The notes under the pieces: generated by a model
What the model was told of the DNA's origin: nothing
Databases searched by the model: none
Seen by the model: only the letters and a program-made list of their open reading frames with translations
Shown here: in pieces, positions 8,365 through 16,357 of the stretch
Layout: every line of letters starts with the position of its first letter
How positions within the stretch are numbered: position 1 is the first letter of the stretch
Assembly: GCA_036523395.1 (NCBI GenBank)
Contig: DATDEH010000062.1
Span: 1 to 38,231, forward strand
From: Candidatus Limnocylindria bacterium
GTDB taxonomy: Bacteria; Chloroflexota; Limnocylindria; P2-11E
Reading direction: 5' to 3'
Length of the DNA stretch: 38,231 nucleotides
Program-made: the position numbers and the translations under genes

Positions 8365-8799
8365 CTACGCCGCGAGTCGTCTCCGCGCGTTCGACATGTA
8401 CGGCTCGAGCGCGCGCACCGCGATGACGAAAATGATCCACATGATGAGTCCCATCACGATCGGCGACGAATACGCGTCCGCATAGCTGACCGCATAGCCG
8501 AGCGTTGGGATCGCGACCCACGCCGTGCCGATCGTGGGAGCCGACGCGTCGCCGCTCGCGGCCGGCTCGGCCGCAACGGCCGTGCCGGAGGGAACGGGTG
8601 CGACCAGAACGAGCGAGCCGATCGGCACCATCGACTCCGTCGGTCCGCCCTGAACGACGTAGGTGGAGAGCCCGACGAATCGGACCGCCATGAGCGCGCC
8701 GGACAAGGTAAGGATCGTCGCCATGACGGCGACCGCGACGATGGTTGCGAATACGTGCGCCGCGCCCCGGATCGGGCGAACAGCCCTCCGTCGTGACAC
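8365..8799 (-). CDS. Signal peptidase I-like membrane protein, degenerate
   Basis: 144 residues from GTG at 8799, chosen because CCTCC at 8806-8810 (GGAGG on the minus strand) lies six bases upstream. A basic N-terminus precedes a membrane helix (HVFATIVAVAVMATILTLSG), then VVQGGPTESMVPIGSLVLVA, which aligns with the SGSMEPTIPVGSLVVV box of SipW/archaeal-type signal peptidases and keeps the Ser-Met. After only a few residues comes SGDASAPTIGTAWVAIPTLG and a C-terminal helix (SPIVMGLIMWIIFVIAV), aligning with the family's GDAN and final membrane segment. The stretch that normally carries the general base (Lys or His) and the following Arg is absent, so peptidase activity is doubtful. A 6-bp hairpin (8824-8841 region) lies upstream of the ribosome binding site. 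Confidence 0.6.
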   Translation of the reverse strand: MSRRRAVRPIRGAAHVFATIVAVAVMATILTLSGALMAVRFVGLSTYVVQGGPTESMVPIGSLVLVAPVPSGTAVAAEPAASGDASAPTIGTAWVAIPTLGYAVSYADAYSSPIVMGLIMWIIFVIAVRALEPYMSNARRRLAA

Positions 8800-8935
8800 C
8801 CGCTGCCTCCCCTGCTCTGCTCCGCCGCCACCCTGGTGGCGTTTCGCTCGCACTTTCCTGCTGAGTCGCCAACGACGCCATAGCCGAATCGGTACGGCGC
8901 GGCGGCCCCGTTCGTACTACCCCGCCTGAATGCGG

Positions 8936-11900
8936 CTACTCCGTGGAGATCATCTGGTCCACGATGTCCGCGCCCGGCCGCACGACCCGGAAGTGCGCCG
9001 CGGGGTCATCCAGCAGGGCTCGCGTCGCGGCTGCTGTTTCGATCTGACCGCCGTCGTGAAGCAGCGTCGCGTAGCTGCCAACAAGATCGCGCAAGGCGAC
9101 GAGGTCCTCGTCGGAGGACGGCGGCCGCAGGTTGACCTTGGCGCCTTTCGCGAAGCGGTCGCGCAGCCCCCGGTCGTCAAGTCCGCGCGCCGCGTCGTGA
9201 CGCAGGAACACGACGCCGCCGCTCATGCCCGAACAGATCCAGCGACCCGGATCGCCGAGGACGACGGCACGGCCACCGGTCATGTACTCGAACGCGAAGC
9301 CGCGCAGGTCGCCGCCGAAGAGCACGTCGGCGCCCGAGAGCCGGATCCCCGCCCGCGCATCGGCGCCGCCCTGGACGTAGAAACGGCCACGCTGCGCCCC
9401 GTATCCGAAGCACTTCCCCACCGAACCATCGACCCATTCGCCGCTGCGGTTGCGCGCCTTGAGGACGGCGAACGTTCCGCCGAGCGCGGTCTTCGCGGCG
9501 CCGTCCTGCGCGCCGCCGGCGATACGCAGCGACACGCCATCGGTCGAGTACGCGCCGAAGCCGTTGCCCGCGACGGAGCCGTGCCCGAACGACGACGCGA
9601 GCTCGGTGACGGCCGCCCCGGCGATGCGCTGTCGCGCGAGCTGACCGGCGGTCGCGGTCGCGATGAAGCGATGCTCGCTCCCGAGGCGCGGCCGATCCGC
9701 TGCGCCGCCGTCGCGCGCTTCCTCTTCGATCGTCGGTCCGCCGGCCGCAGCGAGGACGCGCAGCTCGCGGCCACCGCGACGCACCGGACCGGCGGGAGCG
9801 AGGAGCCCCGAGAGGTCGACGCGGTCGAGGCCACGCGCCTGCGCGAGGAGATCGGTGCGTCCGACCAGATCCTCGGTCGACGAGACGCCGAGAAGGGCGG
9901 CGATCCTCGCGAGCTCGTCTCGAAGCGCGCCGAAGAAGCGCATGAGGTTCGTCACCGCTCGCTCGAACTCCTGCGGCTCGAAGCGCTTGAGCCCCTTCTC
10001 GACCGCCTCGGCCGGAGAGGTGATCTGCGTCGCGATGCCGACATGACAGGTGTCGAGCTGGCAGCCACGGCAGATCGTGCAGCCGATCGCGACCATCGCC
10101 ATCGTCCCGAACCCGACGCGATCCGCGCCGAGGCACAGCATCTTCGCGACATCGAGCGCGCTCTTCATCCCGCCGTCACACCAGATCTGCACGTGGTCGC
10201 GCAGGCCGTTGGCGACGAGCGCGCGGTGCGCCTCGGTCACGCCGATCTCGGCCGGAAGACCCGCGCGCCGTAGTGCGTGCTGCCGCGCAGCGCCGGTCCC
10301 GCCGTCGTATCCGGACAGCGTGATGATGTCGGCGCCCGATTTCGCGATGCCACAGGCGATGATCCCGACATCCGGCGTCACGGGGATCTTCACGGCGACG
10401 CGCGCGCGCGGATTGACGGTCTTCAGCTCGTGGACGACCTGCGCGAGGTCCTCGATCGAATAGATGTCGTGATTGTTCGACGGCGAGATGAGATCGACGC
10501 CCGGTCGCGCATTGCGCGCAAGCGCCACCTTCACCGACACCTTCTTCGCCGGAAGATGGCCGCCTTCGCCGGGCTTCGCGCCCTGGCCGATCTTGATCTC
10601 GAGGTAGTCCGACGAATTCGCGAGCAGGGCCGAGACACCGAATCGTCCCGACGCGATCTGCTGCCCGCGGTTGCGGGGGTACTTGCCGATGAGGTCAGGC
10701 AGCTCGCCGCCCTCGCCGTTGATGCAGAGCAGATTCATTCGCGCCATCGCCTCGGCATACGCGCGGTACGCGGTCTCCCCCTGCGAACCGAACGACATCG
10801 ACGATATGTACATCGGCGCATCGTGGTCGCCGGTGCGCGTGCTCGCGGCCGCGTTCGTCTCCTCATCGAGCGGCGCGCGGAAATCGAGGAGATGGCGCAG
10901 CGACACCGGATGCGTTCGCTCGAACTCCTCGAGCTTGTCGGCGAACGCGCGGTACGGCTGTTCGCCGTTGGCGACGGCGAGCCCGGTCTTCCAGACGCGC
11001 GGGTAGATACGGAACACCGGCTCGATGCGCGCCGCGCGCCGCTCGCGCAGCATCGTCCCGCGATCGAAGCCGTCGGCGCCGACGCGCTCCCACGAGAGAC
11101 CGTGATCGTCGCTCGCGCAGAACGTCGTGATACCGAGCATCCGCGCGACCTCGGGCGCGACGCCGATCGCGGAGAGCTGCCGGCCGTAGCCGCGGATCTC
11201 GTGCACACCGAGCGTCGAGATGACCTTCTCCATCCCCTTGCGCAGCGCTTCGACGAGGTTCGGCAGCGCATCGGGATCGCCCAGCGACAGCGCGTACTCG
11301 AGCAGCAGGTACGGGTTCACGGCGTCGGCACCGAGCGCGAGCGCGACCATGAGGTCGTGCAGGTTGCGCAGGCTGCCTGCCGACACGATGAGCGCGCACT
11401 CACGCCGGAGCGAGCCGTTGCGCGACGGCTGCGTGATGAGCGCGCGGTGCGCCGCAGCCACGACGAGCAGCGGGTCGAGCCACGCGCGACCTTCTTCGAC
11501 CACGTGGCGGTCCTGGACGACGACGAGCGTCGCGCCGCCGCGAACGCCGCGACACGCCTGCGCGCCGAGACGCGCGAGCGCGTCGCGCGGATGCTCCTCC
11601 CAGTCGCGGTCCGCCTCGAGGATCACGGGAACTCGCGCCCCGTCGGCGGTGAACTGCGCGACCACGTCCTCCACGATCCAGGTGCCAAGCTGGCGCGCGA
11701 GCGAACGGTGATCGTCGCCGCGCAGCCCGGTCTCGGGGGCGTGGCCGCCGAGGAGGATCGGCGTGCGCAGCTCGATCCACCGGCCGCGATCGCCGCGGCG
11801 CGTCGATGCGGCACGCGGCGAAGGACGCGGACCGAGCAGGGCGCGCGTCGAGAAGTGCTCGATCTCGCGCTCGCGGTCGATCGCCGGATTCGTCACGACG

Positions 11901-13423
11901 GCCACGGTCTCGTGCAGGTAGTCGGCGAGGTTCGGATGCGCAGCCGACAGCGCCGCGAGCGGTCCGTCCCATCCCAGAGAGCCGATCGGCTCGTTCCCCG
12001 TCCGCGCGGCGAACTGCGCCATCTTCAGGTCGTCGGGCTCGAACCCGAGCGACGCGAACTGCTGCTCGCGGCGCTGCGAGGGATCCTCGAGCTCGTCGGG
12101 CGGCGTCGCGATCTGCCAGCGCGCGGTCGGCTCGCGCCGCGCGCCGGGGCGATGAACGCTCCCGGGCGCCTCCTCGGGACCGCCGCAGTCGATGCGATCG
12201 CGAATGCCCTCGACCGTGACGCCGCGCGTCGTGCGGTCCGCGACGAACGCCCGGCGCAGCGTGTCCTGATCGAGGAACCGCCAACCGGTGCTCGTGCGGC
12301 GAAGGCCGACGCGCTCGCCGGGTCCCAGCGGATACGGATCGCGGACGTACCGCTCGAGGGGCACGAATCCGCGCTCGCTCGCGAACACCTGCTCGTCGGG
12401 TGTCTCGACGTGCCACAGCGGGCGCAGCCCGAGCGCGTCGACGCCGAAGAGACAGGTGTCGCCGACGCGCGCGAGGAACGCGGCCGGTCCCTGGGCGAAC
12501 GGGCCGAACGCGGCGCGCGACTGGATGTACAGATCCTGCAGCTCCGCGGGCATGCGCTTGATCTCGTTCACGATCGGCGGGAAGAGAAGCTCGATCGCCT
12601 CGATCGGCGTGAGCCGCAGCCCTAGCACCATGCCGCGCAGCACCGCGTCGACGTCCTGCGAGTCGCTGCCGGACCGCGAGAGCGGGATGCGCAGCGCCTT
12701 GGCCTCTTCACGCATCCGCCCGATCGTGTTGATCTCGCCGTTGTGCGCGAACGACGCGAAGGGCTGGACGCGATCGAAGCTTGTGCTCGTGTTCGTCGCA
12801 TAGCGGTTGTGGCCAAAGGCCATCGACGTCGCGAAGCGCGGATCCGCGAGGTCCGCGAAGTAACGCGGGAGCTGATGGCCGGCGCCGCGCAGCTTGTAGA
12901 CCGCCGTGTGGCGCGACAGGCTCACGACCGTCGCGGCCGTGAGGCGCTCGATCTCGACGGCTGCTTCGTAGAGCGCGCGCGAGCCGGGGCCATCGCGTGA
13001 CGGCGTGAGGAGCGCGAGCTGCCAGAAGTGCGGCTCCTCGGTGCGTCCGCGCGGACCGAGGACGCTGCTCTCGGTGGTGAGCTCGCGCTCGACGAGGATC
13101 TCGATGCCGCGACGCGCGAGGCTGCGACGGACGGCCGCCCGGTCCGCGTCGCCGTCGCCCGACGGGATGAACAGATGACCGACGGCGAACCGACCGCTGC
13201 GGACGAGGGTCGAGTCCCGGCCCGATGTGCGAAGGACGTTCGCCCAGAGGGCGCGCGGGATATCGGTGAGGACGCCAGCGCCGTCGCCTTCGCCGTCGAC
13301 CAGGCCCGAGCGGTGCGCGAGCGCGGCCATGCCATGGAGCACGCCGTCCAGTACCTCGCGCGATGGCCGACCGTCCTTCCGGGCGATCGAGACCAAGGCA
13401 CAGGCATCGCGCTCGTCGCTCAC
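8936..13423 (-). CDS. gltB: Glutamate synthase large subunit (GOGAT)
   Basis: 1495 residues, normal length for GltB. It makes two glutamates from glutamine and 2-oxoglutarate. The glutaminase domain begins with DACALVSIARKDG, so Cys8 would be the nucleophile after removal of a 7-residue leader; EGDGAGVLTDIPR and HNRYATNT (near residue 203) and AHNGEINT follow. The central domain is around 660-780, the FMN-binding synthase domain about 865-1180 (PMYISSMSFGSQGE, SGYDGGTGAA), and the 3Fe-4S motif C-x5-C-x4-C is in CTICRGCQLDTC near residue 1114. A GXGXG beta-helix domain (GHGSVAGNGFGAYSTDG onwards) closes the protein. The start is GTG at 13423 with AGGAGG six bases upstream. No small subunit gene (gltD) is nearby, so the electron donor must be encoded elsewhere or be ferredoxin. 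The glutaminase domain is divergent from enterobacterial GltB. Confidence 0.95.
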   Translation of the reverse strand: MSDERDACALVSIARKDGRPSREVLDGVLHGMAALAHRSGLVDGEGDGAGVLTDIPRALWANVLRTSGRDSTLVRSGRFAVGHLFIPSGDGDADRAAVRRSLARRGIEILVERELTTESSVLGPRGRTEEPHFWQLALLTPSRDGPGSRALYEAAVEIERLTAATVVSLSRHTAVYKLRGAGHQLPRYFADLADPRFATSMAFGHNRYATNTSTSFDRVQPFASFAHNGEINTIGRMREEAKALRIPLSRSGSDSQDVDAVLRGMVLGLRLTPIEAIELLFPPIVNEIKRMPAELQDLYIQSRAAFGPFAQGPAAFLARVGDTCLFGVDALGLRPLWHVETPDEQVFASERGFVPLERYVRDPYPLGPGERVGLRRTSTGWRFLDQDTLRRAFVADRTTRGVTVEGIRDRIDCGGPEEAPGSVHRPGARREPTARWQIATPPDELEDPSQRREQQFASLGFEPDDLKMAQFAARTGNEPIGSLGWDGPLAALSAAHPNLADYLHETVAVVTNPAIDREREIEHFSTRALLGPRPSPRAASTRRGDRGRWIELRTPILLGGHAPETGLRGDDHRSLARQLGTWIVEDVVAQFTADGARVPVILEADRDWEEHPRDALARLGAQACRGVRGGATLVVVQDRHVVEEGRAWLDPLLVVAAAHRALITQPSRNGSLRRECALIVSAGSLRNLHDLMVALALGADAVNPYLLLEYALSLGDPDALPNLVEALRKGMEKVISTLGVHEIRGYGRQLSAIGVAPEVARMLGITTFCASDDHGLSWERVGADGFDRGTMLRERRAARIEPVFRIYPRVWKTGLAVANGEQPYRAFADKLEEFERTHPVSLRHLLDFRAPLDEETNAAASTRTGDHDAPMYISSMSFGSQGETAYRAYAEAMARMNLLCINGEGGELPDLIGKYPRNRGQQIASGRFGVSALLANSSDYLEIKIGQGAKPGEGGHLPAKKVSVKVALARNARPGVDLISPSNNHDIYSIEDLAQVVHELKTVNPRARVAVKIPVTPDVGIIACGIAKSGADIITLSGYDGGTGAARQHALRRAGLPAEIGVTEAHRALVANGLRDHVQIWCDGGMKSALDVAKMLCLGADRVGFGTMAMVAIGCTICRGCQLDTCHVGIATQITSPAEAVEKGLKRFEPQEFERAVTNLMRFFGALRDELARIAALLGVSSTEDLVGRTDLLAQARGLDRVDLSGLLAPAGPVRRGGRELRVLAAAGGPTIEEEARDGGAADRPRLGSEHRFIATATAGQLARQRIAGAAVTELASSFGHGSVAGNGFGAYSTDGVSLRIAGGAQDGAAKTALGGTFAVLKARNRSGEWVDGSVGKCFGYGAQRGRFYVQGGADARAGIRLSGADVLFGGDLRGFAFEYMTGGRAVVLGDPGRWICSGMSGGVVFLRHDAARGLDDRGLRDRFAKGAKVNLRPPSSDEDLVALRDLVGSYATLLHDGGQIETAAATRALLDDPAAHFRVVRPGADIVDQMISTE

Positions 13424-13437
13424 GCACTACCTCCTTC

Positions 13438-13470
13438 TAAACAGAAAAGCCCCCCGGTCCTGGGAGGCTT
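13438..13470 (-). terminator. Intrinsic terminator in the gltB leader (putative attenuator)
   Basis: On the minus strand AAGCCTCCC (13470-13462) and GGGGGGCTT (13455-13447) form a 9-bp stem with one G.U pair and a 6-base loop, followed by TTCTGTTT. It ends about five bases before the gltB ribosome binding site, with no gene in between on that strand, so it would end transcripts before gltB unless it is prevented from forming. Its 5' arm AGCCTCC (13469-13463) is exactly complementary to GGAGGCT at 13513-13507, giving an alternative, antiterminating pairing. Confidence 0.6.
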
Positions 13471-13504
13471 CATCGGTCTCGATGTTTCGCTCAGCAGACG
13501 CGAC

Positions 13505-13558
13505 TCAGCCTCCACCTCCCGCGGTGATCGCTGCTGCTGCGGAGCGGACCTTTGTCAC
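13505..13558 (-). CDS. Candidate leader peptide upstream of gltB
   Basis: A 17-codon frame GTG...TGA on the minus strand reads MTKVRSAAAAITAGGGG. Its last Gly codons and stop (GGA GGC TGA) contain the strand that can pair with the terminator's 5' arm, so a ribosome finishing this peptide would free the terminator, while a ribosome paused at the Ala codons would leave the antiterminator strand exposed. There is no clear Shine-Dalgarno sequence; TACAAA lies 8 bases before the GTG and could be a -10 for a leaderless transcript. The frame is also open upstream because it shadows the neighbouring gene, so translation is unproven. Confidence 0.3.
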   Translation of the reverse strand: MTKVRSAAAAITAGGGG

Positions 13559-13620
13559 TGCCGGGATTTGTAGCCGAAGCGAAGGTTGCGGAACAGCGCT
13601 GGAATGGTCGCGAATCGGCG

Positions 13621-13995
13621 TTAGACGCCGGCGCGCGCGGGCAGGACGACCGCGTCGCCGATCCGGACGGGACCGTCGACCGCGATGACGGTGCATATCG
13701 CACCACGGCGTCCGGCAAGCGATGCCTGGAAGGCGACGACGTCGTCGACGCCGAGCAGCTCGCCGATGTGCGTGCACGGCTCGGCCTCGCCGTTCACCCG
13801 CAGGGTGGTCCCTCCCACGCGGATCTCGGTGTCGGGCGTAAGAAGGCTCAGACCGGGCAGGCCGTCGAACGTGATCTGCTCGCGGAGGTCGCCGGGTCGC
13901 AGGCCGAGTGAATCGTGTGTCGAGCGGTCGACGATCAGGACAGCGCGCTTGGTGCGATCGGCGTGCGAGTCGCCGTCGATGCCTCCCGGTGACAA
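13621..13995 (-). CDS. Short MOSC domain protein
   Basis: 124 residues from TTG at 13995. The MOSC core is recognisable: GIDGDSHADRTKRAVLIVDR, LGLRPGDLREQITFDGLPGL, the conserved Cys in GEAEPCTHIG, and AGRRGAICTVIAVDG followed by IRIGDAVVLP-like RIGDAVVLP. MOSC domains bind molybdenum cofactor through the Cys and act in sulfur transfer or reduction of N-hydroxylated substrates. The family usually has another 15-20 residues (first beta strand) before GIDGD; upstream sequence in frame overlaps the GNAT gene and does not look like it, so the N-terminus is short or degraded. It lies two bases after the GNAT stop, so it is the last gene of the MOSC-GNAT-MOSC operon. Confidence 0.78.
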   Translation of the reverse strand: MSPGGIDGDSHADRTKRAVLIVDRSTHDSLGLRPGDLREQITFDGLPGLSLLTPDTEIRVGGTTLRVNGEAEPCTHIGELLGVDDVVAFQASLAGRRGAICTVIAVDGPVRIGDAVVLPARAGV

Positions 13996-13997
13996 GG

Positions 13998-14552
13998 TTA
14001 GAGCGGCATCCGCACGACGGCGTTGTCGCCGTGCTTCTCGACAACCTTGAACCCCGCCTTCACGTACATCGAGAGCGGCCCGACGTAGTTGATCTGCGTC
14101 CAACGCGCCGGGTCGATCTCGCCGAGGAACGGGTAGGCCTCTGCGGTCGTCATGCCACGCTCGCGCAGGTGCTCGAGCGCGGCTTCGAGCAGTGTCGTCG
14201 CGACGCCCTGCCGCCGCTGATCGGGCGCGACGACGAAGCAGACGATCGCGCCGACCGTCGGATCCTTCTCACCCTCGACATTCACCAGCTCGTTCTTCGG
14301 CGCAGCGTGGCACCAGCCGACCACGCGGCCCAGCCGGTAGGCGACGAGCCCGTTGGCCTTCGCGGAGCGGATGAGCTCGCTGCGCGACTCGCGGTTCTGC
14401 TGCTTGGTCCGACTCTCGTAGTCGTCGACCAGTCGCTCCATGCAAAAGCACTTCGACCAGTTCGGATTGTCGGCGTACGCGACCATGTCGAAGTAGTGCA
14501 GCACGACGTCGTGCTGATCCGGAGAGATCGGACGGACGGTGATGTCGCTCAT
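13998..14552 (-). CDS. GNAT family N-acetyltransferase
   Basis: 184 residues from ATG at 14552, selected because GGAGG stands seven bases upstream and the ATGA overlaps the stop of the preceding MOSC gene. The N-terminus is MSDITVRPISPDQHDVVLHY. The acetyl-CoA binding motif A is VAPDQRRQGVATTLLEAAL (R/QxxGxA), and the C-terminal strand is YVKAGFKVVEKHGDNAVVRM. A CFCM motif near residue 37 and VGWCHAAPKNE resemble a group of GNATs annotated only as acetyltransferases. The substrate is unknown. Lying between two MOSC genes, it may act with them, but that is context only. Confidence 0.87.
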   Translation of the reverse strand: MSDITVRPISPDQHDVVLHYFDMVAYADNPNWSKCFCMERLVDDYESRTKQQNRESRSELIRSAKANGLVAYRLGRVVGWCHAAPKNELVNVEGEKDPTVGAIVCFVVAPDQRRQGVATTLLEAALEHLRERGMTTAEAYPFLGEIDPARWTQINYVGPLSMYVKAGFKVVEKHGDNAVVRMPL

Positions 14553-15328
14553 GTGTGGACCTCCACGGTATCGCCGATGCGCACCGTGCCCGGCTGCTCG
14601 ACCCTCGCCCACACGCCGAACGCAAGCTCCTCGGTCGTACCGATGTCGCGCCGGTAGCGAGCGAGGAGCTCGAGCGTGTCGAGGGTCGGTTCGGCCGTTT
14701 CGGGATCGCGAGTGGTCACGACGCACCGGCCCACGTTGCCCGAGGGCACAACGACGGCGTCACCGACGTGCACGCGGCGACCGATCCACTGGTCCTCTTC
14801 GTGAGCCCGCGTTCCAGACACTCCGATGAGCATGCGGAAGCGCCGAGGGTCCACCGGCTCGGTCGACGACGCCTCCTGCTGCATGCGCTCCAGCGATCCG
14901 GTCGAGAGCATCGTCGCCCCTGCCCCGTGACCCGCGCGATCGTGTCCTTGACCCGGTCCGTCGAGACGCACCAGCTGCACCGGCCGGCCGAGCTCATCAC
15001 TGAGGGCCTCGGCCCACGGTCCGTAAGCGATGTGCCCCGGTGCTGCGTGTCCGTAGATCGTCACGGTGATCGGCGCGGCGACCGCGACTGCGCCGCCGAC
15101 CGACGATCCGCTCGGCATCCGCAGCTCGAGGTGCCCGCTCTTCAGGTCGTAGCGGGCAACGATCGTCGAGAGCGGCGCGAGCCGCTTCCCGTTGAGGAGC
15201 CGGCCGGTCTCGTCGACGACGCAGAAGAGGCGGTCATCCGCGACACCGTTCGGTCCGAGCTCGATGCGATCGCGCTCTTCGATGCGGAGCCCCTTGACCG
15301 GCGCGACATGCAGCCACGCGACCTTCAC
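14549..15328 (-). CDS. MOSC domain protein, YcbX/mARC-like
   Basis: 259 residues. The N-terminal beta-barrel (MOSC_N) begins KVAWLHVAPVKGLR and contains ADDRLFCVVDETGRLLNGKR; the C-terminal MOSC domain follows DPRRFRMLIG and has the putative molybdenum-ligand Cys in GNVGRCVVTTRDPETAEPTL, ending with GTVRIGDTVEV. This layout is that of YcbX and eukaryotic mARC, molybdoenzymes reducing N-hydroxylated compounds, with electrons from a ferredoxin domain or partner not present here. The start is GTG at 15328, facing away from the DUF488 gene at 15354. It heads a three-gene operon. Confidence 0.88.
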   Translation of the reverse strand: MKVAWLHVAPVKGLRIEERDRIELGPNGVADDRLFCVVDETGRLLNGKRLAPLSTIVARYDLKSGHLELRMPSGSSVGGAVAVAAPITVTIYGHAAPGHIAYGPWAEALSDELGRPVQLVRLDGPGQGHDRAGHGAGATMLSTGSLERMQQEASSTEPVDPRRFRMLIGVSGTRAHEEDQWIGRRVHVGDAVVVPSGNVGRCVVTTRDPETAEPTLDTLELLARYRRDIGTTEELAFGVWARVEQPGTVRIGDTVEVHT

Positions 15329-15353
15329 CGAACGAGTCTTTCACACTGAGTGC

Positions 15354-15890
15354 ATGCCGAGGATCTTCAGCGTTGGCCACGGCACGCGGCCGATCGAGGA
15401 GTTCCTCGACGTCCTGGGCGCGGCGGGGGTGAAGACCCTCGCTGACATCCGCAGCGCGCCAGGATCGCGCAGGCATCCGCAGTTCGGTCAGGCCGCGCTG
15501 GCTGCGTCGCTCAGGGCAGCCGGCATCGAGTACGTGCATCTGCGCGGTCTGGGTGGCCGCCGCGAGGCGGCACCGGATTCGCCGCACACAGCATTGAAAG
15601 TTGACGCGTTCCGTGGTTACGCGGACCACCTGTCGACTGACGAGTTCGCCGCGGACTGCGCACGCTTGGTCGCGATCGCGCACGAAAGAACGACGGCGTT
15701 CATGTGCGCCGAGACGCTCTGGTGGCGCTGTCATCGACGATTGCTGGCCGATCGGCTCGCGGTCGATGGCTGGGACGTCGTCCATCTTCTGGCGCCGGGA
15801 AAGAGCGAGCCACATCGACTGTGGGACGTCGCGCGCGTCGTCGATGGTCGGCTCGTGTACGACGATGGCGCGATACCGTTGGGCACGTGA
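15354..15890 (+). CDS. DUF488 family protein
   Basis: 178 residues from ATG at 15354. The family motifs are all present: IFSVGHGTRPIEEFLDVL, LADIRSAPGSRRHPQFG, YVHLRGLGGRRE, and AFMCAETLWWRCHRRLLAD with its conserved Cys residues. DUF488 proteins are small cytoplasmic proteins of uncertain biochemical role, possibly nucleic-acid related. The stop overlaps the GTG of the next gene (GTGA), and the run DUF488-kinase-HIT is a translationally coupled operon. The 25-base gap to the divergent MOSC gene is too short to show separate promoters clearly. Confidence 0.88.
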   Translation: MPRIFSVGHGTRPIEEFLDVLGAAGVKTLADIRSAPGSRRHPQFGQAALAASLRAAGIEYVHLRGLGGRREAAPDSPHTALKVDAFRGYADHLSTDEFAADCARLVAIAHERTTAFMCAETLWWRCHRRLLADRLAVDGWDVVHLLAPGKSEPHRLWDVARVVDGRLVYDDGAIPLGT

Positions 15891-16357
15891 GCGGGCGCCT
15901 CGTGATCATCGGCGGCGCACCGGCGACCGGCAAGACGACGCTCGCACGGGCACTCGGCGACGCGCTCGGCCTCCCCGTCATCACCAAGGACGACATCAAG
16001 GAGTCGCTTGCCGAACCGTTCACGACCGGCGATCGCGAGTGGTCGAGGCAGCTGGGCGTGGCGGCGTACGGCGTCCTCTTCGTCGTGGCGGAGCGCATCC
16101 TCGCCGCGCTTGCGCCGACCGCCGTCATCCTGTGCCGGACGCCGAAGGCACGACATCGTTACGCGGAGCGCGCCGCGGTCGGCCGACATCGTGTTCACAT
16201 CGATGACGCGGTCCTCGCCACGTGGAACGGCGACGACGCTGAGTTCCTCATCGACATCGGCACGCCGCGGCTCATCGTCGGCACGACGGACGGCTACACC
16301 CCAGATCTCGAGCGGATCGCCGCCTTCGCGCGAGGCGCTACCGTGCCACCTCGATGA
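15887..16357 (+). CDS. P-loop kinase (AAA_33 / Zeta-like), internally shortened
   Basis: 156 residues. Walker A is GAPATGKTT near residue 10, followed by VITKDDIKESL, the substrate-side Asp pair typical of small P-loop kinases resembling chloramphenicol phosphotransferase and AAA_33 proteins. After LAALAPTAVI the sequence goes directly to LCRTPKARHRYAERAAVGRH, whereas relatives have about 25 more residues here with an E-x-N-F strand and helix. So the central part of the fold appears deleted, though the frame is intact. The lid Arg residues remain. Substrate unknown. The start GTG overlaps the DUF488 stop and its stop overlaps the HIT gene start (ATGA). Confidence 0.75.
   Translation: MSGRLVIIGGAPATGKTTLARALGDALGLPVITKDDIKESLAEPFTTGDREWSRQLGVAAYGVLFVVAERILAALAPTAVILCRTPKARHRYAERAAVGRHRVHIDDAVLATWNGDDAEFLIDIGTPRLIVGTTDGYTPDLERIAAFARGATVPPR

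Noticed and set aside
10277-12625. Long plus-strand open frame antisense to gltB
   Set aside because: No ribosome binding site or recognisable motif; composition mirrors the glutamate synthase codons.
13430-13620. T-box, glycine or glutamine riboswitch in front of gltB
   Set aside because: No T-box sequence, no glycine riboswitch core and no glnA-type motif could be found; only the terminator and competing stem are supported.
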